Positions 36,070 to 44,411 of a DNA stretch of 64,000 nt are shown here, piece by piece (the stretch's first letter is position 1; each line of letters begins with the position of its first letter). Where the stretch lies: positions 248,001-312,000 of the forward strand of contig NZ_CP063399.1 in assembly GCF_021729845.1 (NCBI RefSeq), in the 5' to 3' direction. Under the pieces are notes generated by a model that was given only the letters and a program-made list of their open reading frames with translations, made no database searches and was not told the DNA's origin. A program made the position numbers and the translations under genes. Source of the DNA: Rhizobium sp. SL42. Its GTDB lineage: Bacteria; Pseudomonadota; Alphaproteobacteria; Rhizobiales; Rhizobiaceae.

Positions 36070-37110
36070 CTACTTCCCCCTGACCGCGCCACGGAACAGC
36101 CGGAAGTTGAGCCAGACGGCAATCAAGATGATTGTGCCCGTGACGATCGGCGTCAGGAAGGGCGACATGTGGGCGAGGATCAGGCCATTGGCGATGACGG
36201 CAACGGTCAGTGCACCGAGCACTGTCCCGACAACCGTGCCGCGACCGCCGAACAGGCTGGTACCGCCGAGCACGACAGCGGCGATCACTTCAAGTTCGAA
36301 ACCCTGCCCCGCATTGGAGGATCCGGATCCGAGACGCGCGGTGACGATGATGCCGGCCAGCGCCGCAGCCGTGCTGGACAGCATATAGACGAACAGCGTC
36401 GTGAAGCGGGTATCGATGCCGGCGCGCCGGACGGCTTCCGCATTGGCGCCGATGCCGGTGACGTAGCGGCCGAACGGCGTTTCGTTGAAGACGATATAGG
36501 CGACCACCAGCACCGCAAGCGCGATCAGCGCCGGAACCGGAACGCCGAGGAACCACGACCGGCCGATGACGGTGAAGAAACTCGATGGATCGACCGGGAT
36601 CGAATAACCGCCTGTAATCAGCAGCGCCAGGCCACGGATGACCGAAAGACCGGCCAGTGTGACGATGAAGGCCGGGATGCGCTCATAGGCGACGAAGAAG
36701 CCGTGGATCGCGCCGATGATCGCGCCGAGCAGCAGCATCACCAGAATGACCAGAGGCCATGCGAGCCCGGCCTGCAGCGCCGTTGCCGACAATGTCGCAA
36801 CCAGCGCCAGCACCGAGCCGACGGACAGATCGATGCCACCGGTGGTGATGACGAAGGTCATGGCGGCGGCCACGATCAGAAGCGGCGCCGACTGGCGGAT
36901 GATGTTGAGCAGGTTGGGCGCTGTCAGGAAGGCATCGGTGATGACCGAGAACACGACGCAGACGACAATGAAGAACAGGGCGATGGAGACGACGCTGCCA
37001 TTGGCCAGCAGCTTGTCCCAGAGCGTCGCCTTGCGCAGGCGGGATGGAGAAACGTGCGACCCGGCATGCCCGGTCTGCACTGGCCCATTTTGGGGAGAAG
37101 ACAGGCTCAT
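36070..37110 (-). CDS. Ribose-type ABC transporter permease
   Basis: A 346-residue inner-membrane permease of the RbsC/AraH family. About eight to ten hydrophobic segments are visible. Family motifs are FVITTGGIDLSVGSVLALVA in the first half and AAVVLGGTSLFGGRGTVVGT, the coupling-helix region, in the second. An N-terminal soluble stretch of about 35 residues precedes TM1. It overlaps the ATPase gene by four bases. It imports the pentose or hexose delivered by the binding protein of operon A. Confidence 0.93.
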   Translation of the reverse strand: MSLSSPQNGPVQTGHAGSHVSPSRLRKATLWDKLLANGSVVSIALFFIVVCVVFSVITDAFLTAPNLLNIIRQSAPLLIVAAAMTFVITTGGIDLSVGSVLALVATLSATALQAGLAWPLVILVMLLLGAIIGAIHGFFVAYERIPAFIVTLAGLSVIRGLALLITGGYSIPVDPSSFFTVIGRSWFLGVPVPALIALAVLVVAYIVFNETPFGRYVTGIGANAEAVRRAGIDTRFTTLFVYMLSSTAAALAGIIVTARLGSGSSNAGQGFELEVIAAVVLGGTSLFGGRGTVVGTVLGALTVAVIANGLILAHMSPFLTPIVTGTIILIAVWLNFRLFRGAVRGK

Positions 37111-37904
37111 GCGGACACTCCGGTTTCATTGCCTTGCCGGGCAGAGCGGGCGGAAAACTTGCGCCCGACGATGAGATTGACGACTTCCTCGATGCTGGTT
37201 TCGCCGATCAGCCGTTCGGCGACATTGCGGCCTTCATACATGACCTGGATGCGATCGCAGACGAGGAACAGATCCTGCAGGCGGTGGGTGATGAGAATGA
37301 CGCTGACGCCGCGGGCGCTGACGGTACGGATCAGTTCGAGCACGGCCTCGACCTCGGCGACGGCAAGCGCTGCCGTCGGCTCGTCCATGATCAGGACTTT
37401 CGGCTCGAAAGAGGCGGCGCGGCCGATGGCGATCGACTGGCGCTGGCCGCCCGACAGGTTTTCGACCTTGAGCCGCGTATCTGCGATGACGATGCCGAGA
37501 CGGTCGAGCATGTCGCGCGTCAGGCCGTGCATCTTCTTCTTGTCAAGAAAAGGAATGCCCAGAACATGGCGGCGCGGTTCGCGGCCGAGAAACAGATTGC
37601 CGGCGACATCCACCGTGTCGCAGAGCGAAAGGTCCTGATAGACCATCTCGACATGCGTGGCACGGGCATCGGCGGGCGAGGCGAAGGAAACGGTCTTGCC
37701 ATCGATTTCGATGGTGCCGCTATCGGGAATGACAGCGCCTGACAGCACCTTGCTCAGCGTCGATTTACCGGCGCCGTTGTCACCGACCAGCCCCAGCACT
37801 TCGCCGGGCTTGAGGGTGAGCGAGACATTGTCCAGCGTCTGGATGGGATTGTAGCGTTTCGAAATACCGGTCATCCGGACACGGTAAGTTTCGCCGTCGG
37901 TCAT
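37107..37904 (-). CDS. Ribose-type ABC transporter ATPase, single-domain
   Basis: A 265-residue ATP-binding subunit with one nucleotide-binding domain, like FrcA of rhizobia and unlike the double-domain RbsA. Walker A is VGDNGAGKSTLSKVL, the signature is NLSGGQRQSIAIGRA, Walker B is VLIMDEPTAAL. The ATG at 37904 was chosen because an AGGAA site lies eight bases upstream; an upstream TTG at 37946 would add 14 residues. Since RbsC-type permeases work with two domains, this subunit should act as a homodimer. Confidence 0.93.
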   Translation of the reverse strand: MTDGETYRVRMTGISKRYNPIQTLDNVSLTLKPGEVLGLVGDNGAGKSTLSKVLSGAVIPDSGTIEIDGKTVSFASPADARATHVEMVYQDLSLCDTVDVAGNLFLGREPRRHVLGIPFLDKKKMHGLTRDMLDRLGIVIADTRLKVENLSGGQRQSIAIGRAASFEPKVLIMDEPTAALAVAEVEAVLELIRTVSARGVSVILITHRLQDLFLVCDRIQVMYEGRNVAERLIGETSIEEVVNLIVGRKFSARSARQGNETGVSA

Positions 37905-38031
37905 GGTGGCGTTCCTGTTGGTGCTGGCCTGTTCGTAACGGTTCAAGATCTGCCGCCTGTCTTGCGGCTCGACAACCCCTTACCTTCATCCTGTCGATAC
38001 GGAGAGGGAATGACGGAGCGTGTCGCGAAAT

Positions 38032-38057
38032 CCTTCTCCCCGCGAGCGGGGAGAAGG
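38032..38057. repeat. Intercistronic hairpin ccttctcccc-gcga-gcggggagaagg type
   Basis: A near-perfect palindrome with an 11-base stem between the binding-protein stop (38101) and the ATPase start (37904). Hairpins of this type, often part of rhizobial intergenic repeat families, recur in such gaps. In ABC operons this position often stabilises or attenuates the transcript so that binding protein exceeds permease. The role here is inferred. Confidence 0.7.
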
Positions 38058-38100
38058 CAGCCGACTACCGGAGGGGGCTTTCGGCCAAAAGACGACTGTC

Positions 38101-39042
38101 TTACTTGAACATGCCCTTGAACTCGGCAACATTGTCCTTGGTGACGATCGTCACGGGAACATTGATGATCGGCTCGATGGTTTCGCCCTTCTTGAGCTTG
38201 ACCAGCGCTTCGACGGCAGCCTTGCCTTCACCGGCCGGATCCTGCTGGACGACGGCGGTGACCCAGCCTTCCTCGATGCCTTTCACGGCCTGCGCGGTCA
38301 GGTCCCAGCCGAAGATCTTGACGTCCTTCTGGCGGCCCTGGCTTTCGACGGCCGAGACGGCGCCGATCAGTTGCGGCTCGCCCGTGGCATAGATCGTCGT
38401 CATATCAGGATTGGCGGTCATCAGGTTCTCGGCGGCACCGAGCGCAATGTCCTGCTGGTTCTGGCCATCGACCGTGTCGAGGAAGGTGACGGCCTGGCCG
38501 CCGTCAGTCACGGCCTTCTTGAAGCCGTCGAGACGCTGGTTCTGGATGAAGGAATTGAGCGCGCCGACGATGCCGGTCTTGGCTGTGCCGCCCATATCGG
38601 ATTTCACGTAGTCGGAGAAGAACTTGCCGATGTCTTCGCCGGCTTTGGCATTGTCGACGCCAATGAAGGCGACATTGTCGCCATCGGGGATCTGAGCATC
38701 GATGGCGATGACCGGGATGCCGGCAGTCTTCGCTGCCGTGATCGCAGGCTTCACGCCGTTGACATCGATGGCGACCAGAATGATGCCGTCGACCTTCTGG
38801 GTGATGTAGTTCTCGATCGCGTCGTTCTGTGCAGCAGGCACGTTGTTGGCGTTGAAGATCACCAGCTTGGCACCGGCGGCGTCCGCAGCCTTCTGCGCCC
38901 CATCGTTGATCTGGTTGAAGAACAGGGCCTGCTGGTTGATGGTGACGAGCGCAAACGTATCTGCGCTGGCGGATGCAACACCGACAGCCAGCGTCATGGC
39001 GAGGGCTGCGGTGCTGCGGATCAAAAGTCTGGAAAGGCGCAT
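38101..39042 (-). CDS. Ribose-type periplasmic sugar-binding protein of operon A
   Basis: A 313-residue substrate-binding protein (Peripla_BP_4 type). The signal peptide is MRLSRLLIRSTAALAMTLAV with cleavage near ASASAD. Mature motifs include GAKLVIFNANNVPAAQNDAI, VDGIILVAIDVNGVKPAI, and IAIDAQIPDGDNVAFIGVDN in the binding cleft. The start at 39042 follows an AAGGGGA site. It is the first gene of operon A, directly downstream of a promoter overlapped by two TCAAG-N3-CTTGA palindromes. The ligand cannot be named from sequence. Confidence 0.93.
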   Translation of the reverse strand: MRLSRLLIRSTAALAMTLAVGVASASADTFALVTINQQALFFNQINDGAQKAADAAGAKLVIFNANNVPAAQNDAIENYITQKVDGIILVAIDVNGVKPAITAAKTAGIPVIAIDAQIPDGDNVAFIGVDNAKAGEDIGKFFSDYVKSDMGGTAKTGIVGALNSFIQNQRLDGFKKAVTDGGQAVTFLDTVDGQNQQDIALGAAENLMTANPDMTTIYATGEPQLIGAVSAVESQGRQKDVKIFGWDLTAQAVKGIEEGWVTAVVQQDPAGEGKAAVEALVKLKKGETIEPIINVPVTIVTKDNVAEFKGMFK

Positions 39043-39105
39043 TCGGGTTCCCCTTGTTTTCGGAAGGCCCGTAGCCGGGCTCAACAAGCGCGTGAGCGCC
39101 GCAGC

Positions 39106-39143
39106 ATAATTCAAGAGACTTGAATTTTTGTCAAGCCTCTTGA
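39106..39143 (-). promoter_or_regulatory. Operon A promoter with two overlapping palindromic operators
   Basis: On the minus strand a -35 TTGACA (39134-39129) and a -10-like AATTAT (39111-39106) are separated by 17 bases. Two palindromes, tcaagcctcttga (39131-39143) and tcaagagacttga (39111-39123), share TCAAG-N3-CTTGA, are 20 bases apart centre to centre, and cover the -35 and the spacer/-10. A protein bound here would block polymerase. The same palindrome occurs upstream of the adjacent XRE-cupin gene, which makes that protein the likely binder. Confidence 0.75.
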
Positions 39144-39169
39144 ATTCGACTTTCCGAAGAGGAAACTGC

Positions 39170-39790
39170 TTAGAAGGTTGCCGGCGTGTTCACCCAAAAG
39201 ATGCTGGCGCGCTCATGGCCGGCATTGCGATAGTGATGCGGCAGCTCGGACTTAAACACAAAGGCGTCGCCAGCAGAGAGCGTAAAGCTTTTCCCGTCCA
39301 CAATCAGCTCGATCTTGCCGGCCAGCACATAGCCGACCTCTTCTCCCGCATGCTGGATCGGGCCGGCGCTTTCGCCTTTCTCTTCTATGTGATGGATATT
39401 GCACTGGAGAAGATGGCCGGCGGAGTAGGGAATGATCCGCTCCAGCGAAATTCCCTCGCCCCGCCGTAAGGGGTCAAGGGCGATCAATGGCCGCGTTCCG
39501 GCACGGAAGATGATACCCTCTTCTCCGTCAGATTCTTCGAACATCCAGCCAATATTCGTATCAAGTGCGCCAGCTAAGCGGTGCAGCATTGGCAATGAGG
39601 GCGACGCCTTGCCATTTTCAATTTTCGACAGCAGACTTTCGGAGCAATTGGCTGCATCAGCAAGGGCCTTCAGCGTCATCCCCCGGGTCTGACGCGCCAA
39701 CCGCAAACGCGTCCCCAGCCGGACTGGATTGGCAGTCTGCACATCAGTGTCATCGGGAATTACTGCAATTAATCCTAACCCGCTTTTCAT
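39170..39790 (-). CDS. XRE-family regulator with cupin effector domain
   Basis: A 206-residue regulator. The N-terminal XRE helix-turn-helix is LGTRLRLARQTRGMTLKALA, then DAANCSESLLSKIENGKASP. The C-terminal cupin_2 barrel contains PIQHAGEEVGYVLAGKIELI and SAGDAFVFKSELPHHYRNAG, with metal-binding His and Glu at the usual places. Such proteins repress or activate catabolic genes in response to a small ligand bound in the cupin. It lies upstream of operon A on the same strand, with TCAAG-N3-CTTGA palindromes before both units, so it probably controls operon A and itself. Confidence 0.9.
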   Translation of the reverse strand: MKSGLGLIAVIPDDTDVQTANPVRLGTRLRLARQTRGMTLKALADAANCSESLLSKIENGKASPSLPMLHRLAGALDTNIGWMFEESDGEEGIIFRAGTRPLIALDPLRRGEGISLERIIPYSAGHLLQCNIHHIEEKGESAGPIQHAGEEVGYVLAGKIELIVDGKSFTLSAGDAFVFKSELPHHYRNAGHERASIFWVNTPATF

Positions 39791-39901
39791 GCACTTTTTC
39801 TTCTATTGGTTGGAGTGAGGCACTAAGGGATCTTCCACCTACCGCCCTAAAGGATCGCCGGCCTTCATTGACAAATGACTACCACCTATCTTTCACTTGG
39901 A

Positions 39902-39914
39902 TCAAGTCACTTGA
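39902..39914. promoter_or_regulatory. Third TCAAG-N3-CTTGA palindrome, upstream of the XRE-cupin gene
   Basis: tcaagtcacttga is a perfect palindrome apart from its centre, 112 bases before the regulator start. It matches the two operator-like sites in the operon A promoter at ten of ten arm positions. It suggests autoregulation. Confidence 0.7.
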
Positions 39915-40009
39915 ATTATTACCTTCCCGGATTTTTACATCCGAGGCTGGTTCGGGACGTCAAATTTATCGAGTTTGGAGCACGATTGAACGGACAATGT
40001 TGCCCGTCC

Positions 40010-40256
40010 TTTGGCTGCATCTGTTCTTCCACGATCGCCACACCACGCTAATCCACGCCAGGGGCACGAAGGCGGCCGGCTTCAACCGAGCCGTCGACGA
40101 GCGGCTGAACCCTGGTGGGTTCTATGTCATCGTCGATCACGACGCCGCCGCAGGAACAGGCACCGGCATGCCTGCTCGTTGCATCGGATCGCCCCTGCCT
40201 CCGTCCACCAGAAGGTGGCGGCGTCCAGCTTCGTACTGGACGCGAAAAGCAACACG
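40010..40256 (+). pseudogene. Class I SAM methyltransferase fragment (COG4798-like)
   Basis: The plus strand reads LHLFFHDRHTTLIHARGTKA, then AVDERLNPGGFYVIVDHDAA and AGTGTG. After a frame change it continues LHRIAPASVHQKVAASSFVL and DAKSN. This matches the second half of a predicted methyltransferase family whose core reads KPGGVYVIVDH. The 5' part is lost and the 3' part is cut at an IS110 remnant. Confidence 0.6.
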
Positions 40257-40257
40257 C

Positions 40258-41010
40258 AATTACCGACTCAATCCTGCGGTCGCATTCAAGCACTTTCACC
40301 TGGTAAAAGTCGTAAAGGTCCAGTGATTGGCAAAGGGCAAACACGTGTTCATCGCGGTCGTTGCCGATCAAGGATGCCCTGATTGTTTTGGTGGAAGAGT
40401 GGCAGCGAACATCGCGCAAAGATGCCAGCACGTCTGGATCGCGCTCGCCGGAAACGATTGCTCGGATAATCTTCATACCTGTCGCGCCGGTGATGTCGGA
40501 GACCACGTGATGGAGCTGCAGGTTCATCAAGGCCTTCTGCATGTGCTGGATGTGAGCCGCAGCATATTCGACCAGCCGCTCTCGCTGACGCAGATACGCG
40601 CGTAAAGTGGCGACCATTGCGTTTGGACGAAAGCTCCCACGCAGAAGGCCATAGGAATGCGGCTGCCGTAGCCAGGCCGCATCGCTGACGTCAGTCTTCC
40701 GGCCCGGCACGTTCTTCGCATGACGTGCGTTGACCAGGATCACCTCAAACCCATGCTGCTCGAGAATCTCGAAAGCCGGGATCCAGTAAACGCCGGTCGA
40801 CTCCATCGCCACGCTGGTAACGCCACACGATCTGAACCAGACAGCCATATCATGCAGATCGTGGGTGAAGGTGCCGAAGGCGCGTATGGGCGTATCGGTT
40901 TGTTCCGGATTAACAGCCGCCATATGCATCGTGGACCTGATGTCCACGGCCGCCGCGCCGGGATGAACTTGGGTGAGGTTCTGTGGTGTGGAAGAACGGA
41001 TCTTGGGCAT
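40258..41010 (-). pseudogene. IS110-family transposase, C-terminal part lost
   Basis: Opens MPKIRSSTPQNLTQVHPGAA with the DEDD first strand AAVDIRSTMHMAAV, then GVTSVAMESTGVYWIPAFEI and NVPGRKTDVSDAAWLRQPHS. Homology runs to QVKVLECDRRIESVIA at about 40275, after which the frame runs into methyltransferase debris in antisense. The transposase-20 C-terminal domain is missing. It differs from the IS110 fragments at 20 and 28.7 kb. Confidence 0.85.
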
Positions 41011-41189
41011 GGCTTCTCCTCCTTGGAATCGGAGGGGCTGGGCCGCGCAAGTTCGTCAATTTCCTAACCGGGATCGCCGCTAACGCGACGTCACCACTCT
41101 CAAGTACGCAACAGCCCATGTGCCACGTTTTTTAACGGGGTTGAACGCCTCCAATAAGCCTTCGGCAACTCCCCTCCAGCTAGCAGCCT

Positions 41190-41662
41190 ATCACGACCCG
41201 TTTCTACCCTTTGACAGTGTGTCCATTTGCTTGTCCAAGGGGCTTGGCGCGCCGATGGGTTCGGTGCTGACGGGGGATGCTGCCTTCATCGACGGCGCGT
41301 GCAGGCTGCGTAAGATGGTGGGTGGCGGGTTGCGTCAGGTTGGCATAATTGCGGCAGCCGGACTCTATGCCCTGCAAAACAACGTTGATCGGTTAGCCGA
41401 TGATCACGCGCTCGCGCGCGAGCTTGCCGATGGGTTGAGCCAGCTTCCGGGACTGCGCGCGCGCCTACCTGATACCAATATCGTGTTCGTAGATGTGGAC
41501 GAAGCCATTGCGGCGACGCTGGCTGCTTTCCTTGCGGAACAAGGTATCGGGATAACCTCAAGCCGCGGCGGAAAGAGCCAGCGGTGGGTTACTCATATGG
41601 ACGTGGGAGGCGCATCCGTCAAAGAGGCGCTGAAATGTGTCGGCCGCTTCCTTAGCCGATAG
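41190..41662 (+). pseudogene. Low-specificity threonine aldolase, C-terminal fragment
   Basis: From about 41195 the frame reads PFDSVSICLSKGLGAPMGSV, containing the pyridoxal-phosphate Lys (SKGLGAP), then DGACRLRKMVGGGLRQVGII, ending ALKCVGRFLSR. This is the C-terminal half of a threonine aldolase/beta-eliminating lyase. The first half is gone, apparently cut by the IS110 event. The residues before 41190 do not match the family. Confidence 0.8.
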
Positions 41663-41887
41663 AGTTGGCCGAAAATCCAAAACTCAATTTATGATGACGG
41701 AAAACAGATGATTTCCGCGTAGCGGTTCGGCGGGTCGAAATCGATGGGGCAGCCCGGCGATTTTTTACGCGACAAACCCTGTCGGAATATGAGACTGTGC
41801 GACAATTCCTGATTTGAGGTTTGTCGTATATGTTGATCGGATACGGGCATCTTCCAGGCTCAGTCTCTTGATTGTCAGCATGATTTT
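41663..41887. other. Gap with a perfect 9-bp inverted repeat
   Basis: cgacaaacc at 41770-41778 and ggtttgtcg at 41818-41826 form a perfect inverted repeat, followed by tatatgttgatcgg. It may be an operator or terminator left from a lost unit. No gene is visible. Confidence 0.45.
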
Positions 41888-42880
41888 TTAAGTCCTCGAT
41901 TTGGAAGTTTGCGAAAAGCCGGGCTGGTTTTCCGGCGGCATGTTGGCAAGGAAGGCGAGAGCCGCCGCGCCGACAAGGCCGGAATTCTGACCAAGCGCTG
42001 CGCGGATGACGGGAACGTCGTTGAAGGCTGGCATGGCCCATTGGGCGATGTACTTCTGGATACCTGGCTGCAGACGGTCAAACTCATGGGAGAGGCCGCC
42101 CCCCATGACCACTATTTCGGGGCTAAAGATGTGAATTAGGCTCGTGAAGCCGCGGCCAAGGATTTCGGCCTCCTCTTCGATCAGAATACTGGCGAGGGCA
42201 TCGCCATTCCTGGCGGCCGCAAAGACGTCGCGGCTATGAACTTCGGCACTATTTTTTCCGAGCGCCGTTTCAGTACAGGTCAGCGCTCTGCTGCGCGCCC
42301 GCAATGCAAAGGCGGTCCCCGATCCGTAAGCCTCGAAACATCCCCTGTTGCCGCAGGGGCAGAGTTCGCCATTCGGCATGACGGACATGTGGCCGATATG
42401 GCCTGCCATGCCCTTGCGGCCGCGAACCACCCGTCCATCCGTGATGATGCCGCCGCCAATCCCGGTGCTGACGGTGACATAGATCAGGTTCTCGCGTCCC
42501 TTGCCGGCGCCGAATTGCCACTCGCCGATCGCTGCGGCAATGCCGTCGTTTTCCAGGCTGACGGGATAGGCAAAACGCTTCTGCAGTTCTGCTTTCAACG
42601 GAAAGCCGGCAAAGCCGGCCAGCGTCGGCACAACGCTTGCCACTCCGGCGATCGTATCAACCGGGCCGGGCGTCGACACTCCGACACCCACAACCGACAA
42701 GGGCTGCCCAGCCGCGAGGACCTGTTCGGCCAGGGAGAGGATTTGGCTGAGAACGCGCTCGGGGCCGGCAGCCGCTTCGGTCCGGTCCTCGGCCTGGGCG
42801 AAGACTGTCCCCTGCTCGCCAACCAGCGCCGCGCGAACCTGCGTCCCTCCCAGATCAATTCCGATCGCGACCTGCTGCAT
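41888..42880 (-). CDS. ROK-family sugar kinase
   Basis: A 330-residue ROK kinase that phosphorylates a hexose or amino sugar with ATP. The ATP site is IGIDLGGTQVRAALV, the catalytic Asp is in SLENDGIAAAIGEW, and the zinc motif is CPCGNRGCFEAYGSG. The family also contains repressors, but there is no helix-turn-helix here. It is the last gene of operon B, 15 bases after an AlsE-like epimerase. That pairing resembles alsE-alsK of D-allose use, which is only an analogy. Confidence 0.9.
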   Translation of the reverse strand: MQQVAIGIDLGGTQVRAALVGEQGTVFAQAEDRTEAAAGPERVLSQILSLAEQVLAAGQPLSVVGVGVSTPGPVDTIAGVASVVPTLAGFAGFPLKAELQKRFAYPVSLENDGIAAAIGEWQFGAGKGRENLIYVTVSTGIGGGIITDGRVVRGRKGMAGHIGHMSVMPNGELCPCGNRGCFEAYGSGTAFALRARSRALTCTETALGKNSAEVHSRDVFAAARNGDALASILIEEEAEILGRGFTSLIHIFSPEIVVMGGGLSHEFDRLQPGIQKYIAQWAMPAFNDVPVIRAALGQNSGLVGAAALAFLANMPPENQPGFSQTSKSRT

Positions 42881-42895
42881 CTGGCGACCTGCCGG

Positions 42896-43597
42896 CTAGA
42901 GGGCGTGCAACCACGCCATGCGCTCTGAAAGCGAAGGCGCGTTGAAGGCAAGCGAGCCAAGCACGACGGTTTGCGCGCCGGACTGGCGAAGCAGCGGCAC
43001 GGTATGCTCGCGGATGCCGCCGTCGGCGGCAAGGACGATACGGTGCGCTGCGCCACAATCGGAGATGATCTTTTTTGTCTGTTGCAGACGCTCGCCCGCC
43101 TTTTCATCGAGCCCTTGCCCCTTCACGCCGATCGCGGTGCCAAGTAAGGTGATGAAATCGAGGCGCGCTGCATATTTGCGGACGGTTTCGACCGGCGTCT
43201 CGACCCGCAGAACCATGCCGGCAGCAATGCCGCGATGCGCGATCAAGTCGAGAGCGACTTCGGCCACCGCCTCGTTCTCGACATGAAAACTGATCAGGTC
43301 GCCACCGGCATCGGCGAATTGCTCGATCTGCGACAGCAGTATGCTGTCGGCCACCATCAGATGGACATGGATCGGACGCGCGGAGATCTTTCGAACGCCG
43401 GCAACGAGATCGGGAAAGAACAGCATGGCCGGCGCGAAGTGGCCGTCGGCGACATCGATATGCAAGACATCCACAAAGGGATCGACACGTGCGAGATCAT
43501 CCGCCAGGCGCACGAGGTCGGCCGACCAGACTGAGAATTCCGCAATCAGGCGATCCTTTGGAAGTTCGGCGATCCACGTCTTGGAGGGGGCGGTCAT
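42896..43597 (-). CDS. Ribulose-phosphate 3-epimerase family protein (AlsE/SgcE-like)
   Basis: A 233-residue TIM barrel that should epimerise a ketose phosphate at C3. Motifs are VDVLHIDVADGHFAPAMLFF with metal His and Asp, PIHVHLMVADSILL, and the phosphate loops VLAADGGIR and VVLGSLAFN. The substrate loop differs from housekeeping Rpe (MDGxFxP), so D-allulose-6-phosphate or a related sugar is more likely than ribulose-5-phosphate. It lies four bases after the alpha/beta hydrolase gene and before the ROK kinase gene. Confidence 0.87.
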   Translation of the reverse strand: MTAPSKTWIAELPKDRLIAEFSVWSADLVRLADDLARVDPFVDVLHIDVADGHFAPAMLFFPDLVAGVRKISARPIHVHLMVADSILLSQIEQFADAGGDLISFHVENEAVAEVALDLIAHRGIAAGMVLRVETPVETVRKYAARLDFITLLGTAIGVKGQGLDEKAGERLQQTKKIISDCGAAHRIVLAADGGIREHTVPLLRQSGAQTVVLGSLAFNAPSLSERMAWLHAL

Positions 43598-43601
43598 GGT
43601 C

Positions 43602-44411
43602 CTAAAGCTCCTTCAAAAATGTGCGCATGGCATGTCGGAAGTCGGCGACATATTGCGCGCGGCTATCCGTCTTGGGCGTGATCTGTTCAAACCGCGCCTT
43701 TGGTATCCGTTCGGCCAGGGCGCGCGCATAGGCGATCGGGTGAATGGCGTCTTGCTCGTGACCGATGACCAGGGTCGGCACGGCGATGCGCGAAACCTCC
43801 TCCTCGGTCACTCCGGGTCCGTCATTGGAAATCGCGGTCAGCAAGGCGGCTGTCACCGCAATCGGCTGCCGGGCGAAGAACCCCGTCAGCGAAGCCAGAT
43901 TGTCGGGCGCCTCCGCAGCAAGGCGCTGACCGATAGGTCCGGCCAAAAAGGCCGCCTTCGCCTCTGCGGGCGGCATTGTCTCCAGCAACCGCCCAACCTC
44001 GGCATTGGGCATCATGTTGTCCGGTGCCGCTGCGGTCACCCAGGCAGGCCTCGCCAGGATCAGGGTCTTGACGAGATCCGGTCGCTTGACGGCCAGGCGC
44101 AGCGCAATGGCTGCCCCCATGGAAATGCCGCCCACGACCACCGGCGCCTGCAGGCGGCTTTCGATATAGGCGGCGATATCGTCGGCGAATGTCGCGATCG
44201 ACAGGCGCTCGAGCGGGCCGGACTGCGAACTGCCATGGCCACGCGCTTCCACCGTGATGCGACAAAAGCCGGGTTCGATGGGAAAGGCTTCTTGCGGCTG
44301 GCCGGCATCGCCGCACAGGCCGTGCTGAAAAATGACAGCGTGTCCTTCGCCAGCCGTATCGACGTTCAGGCGCGTTCCGTCGTTCGTCTCGAACAGCCGC
44401 CTGTCGCTCAT
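43602..44411 (-). CDS. Alpha/beta hydrolase
   Basis: A 269-residue hydrolase. The nucleophile elbow is VVGGISMGAAIALRLA with Ser in GISMG, the oxyanion region is VIFQHGLCGDAGQP, and the distal His is in VIGHEQDAIHPIAYARALAE. It resembles lactonases and enol-lactone hydrolases such as PcaD. The frame overlaps the isomerase gene by four bases (ATGA). In this operon it could open a lactone made by the Gfo/Idh oxidoreductase (inference). Confidence 0.87.
   Translation of the reverse strand: MSDRRLFETNDGTRLNVDTAGEGHAVIFQHGLCGDAGQPQEAFPIEPGFCRITVEARGHGSSQSGPLERLSIATFADDIAAYIESRLQAPVVVGGISMGAAIALRLAVKRPDLVKTLILARPAWVTAAAPDNMMPNAEVGRLLETMPPAEAKAAFLAGPIGQRLAAEAPDNLASLTGFFARQPIAVTAALLTAISNDGPGVTEEEVSRIAVPTLVIGHEQDAIHPIAYARALAERIPKARFEQITPKTDSRAQYVADFRHAMRTFLKEL

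Noticed and set aside
36040..37638. A 532-codon plus-strand frame over the operon A permease and ATPase genes
   Set aside because: It is antisense to two genes with full family motifs, and its composition (Asp/Arg/Gln-rich repeats) is typical of high-GC shadows.
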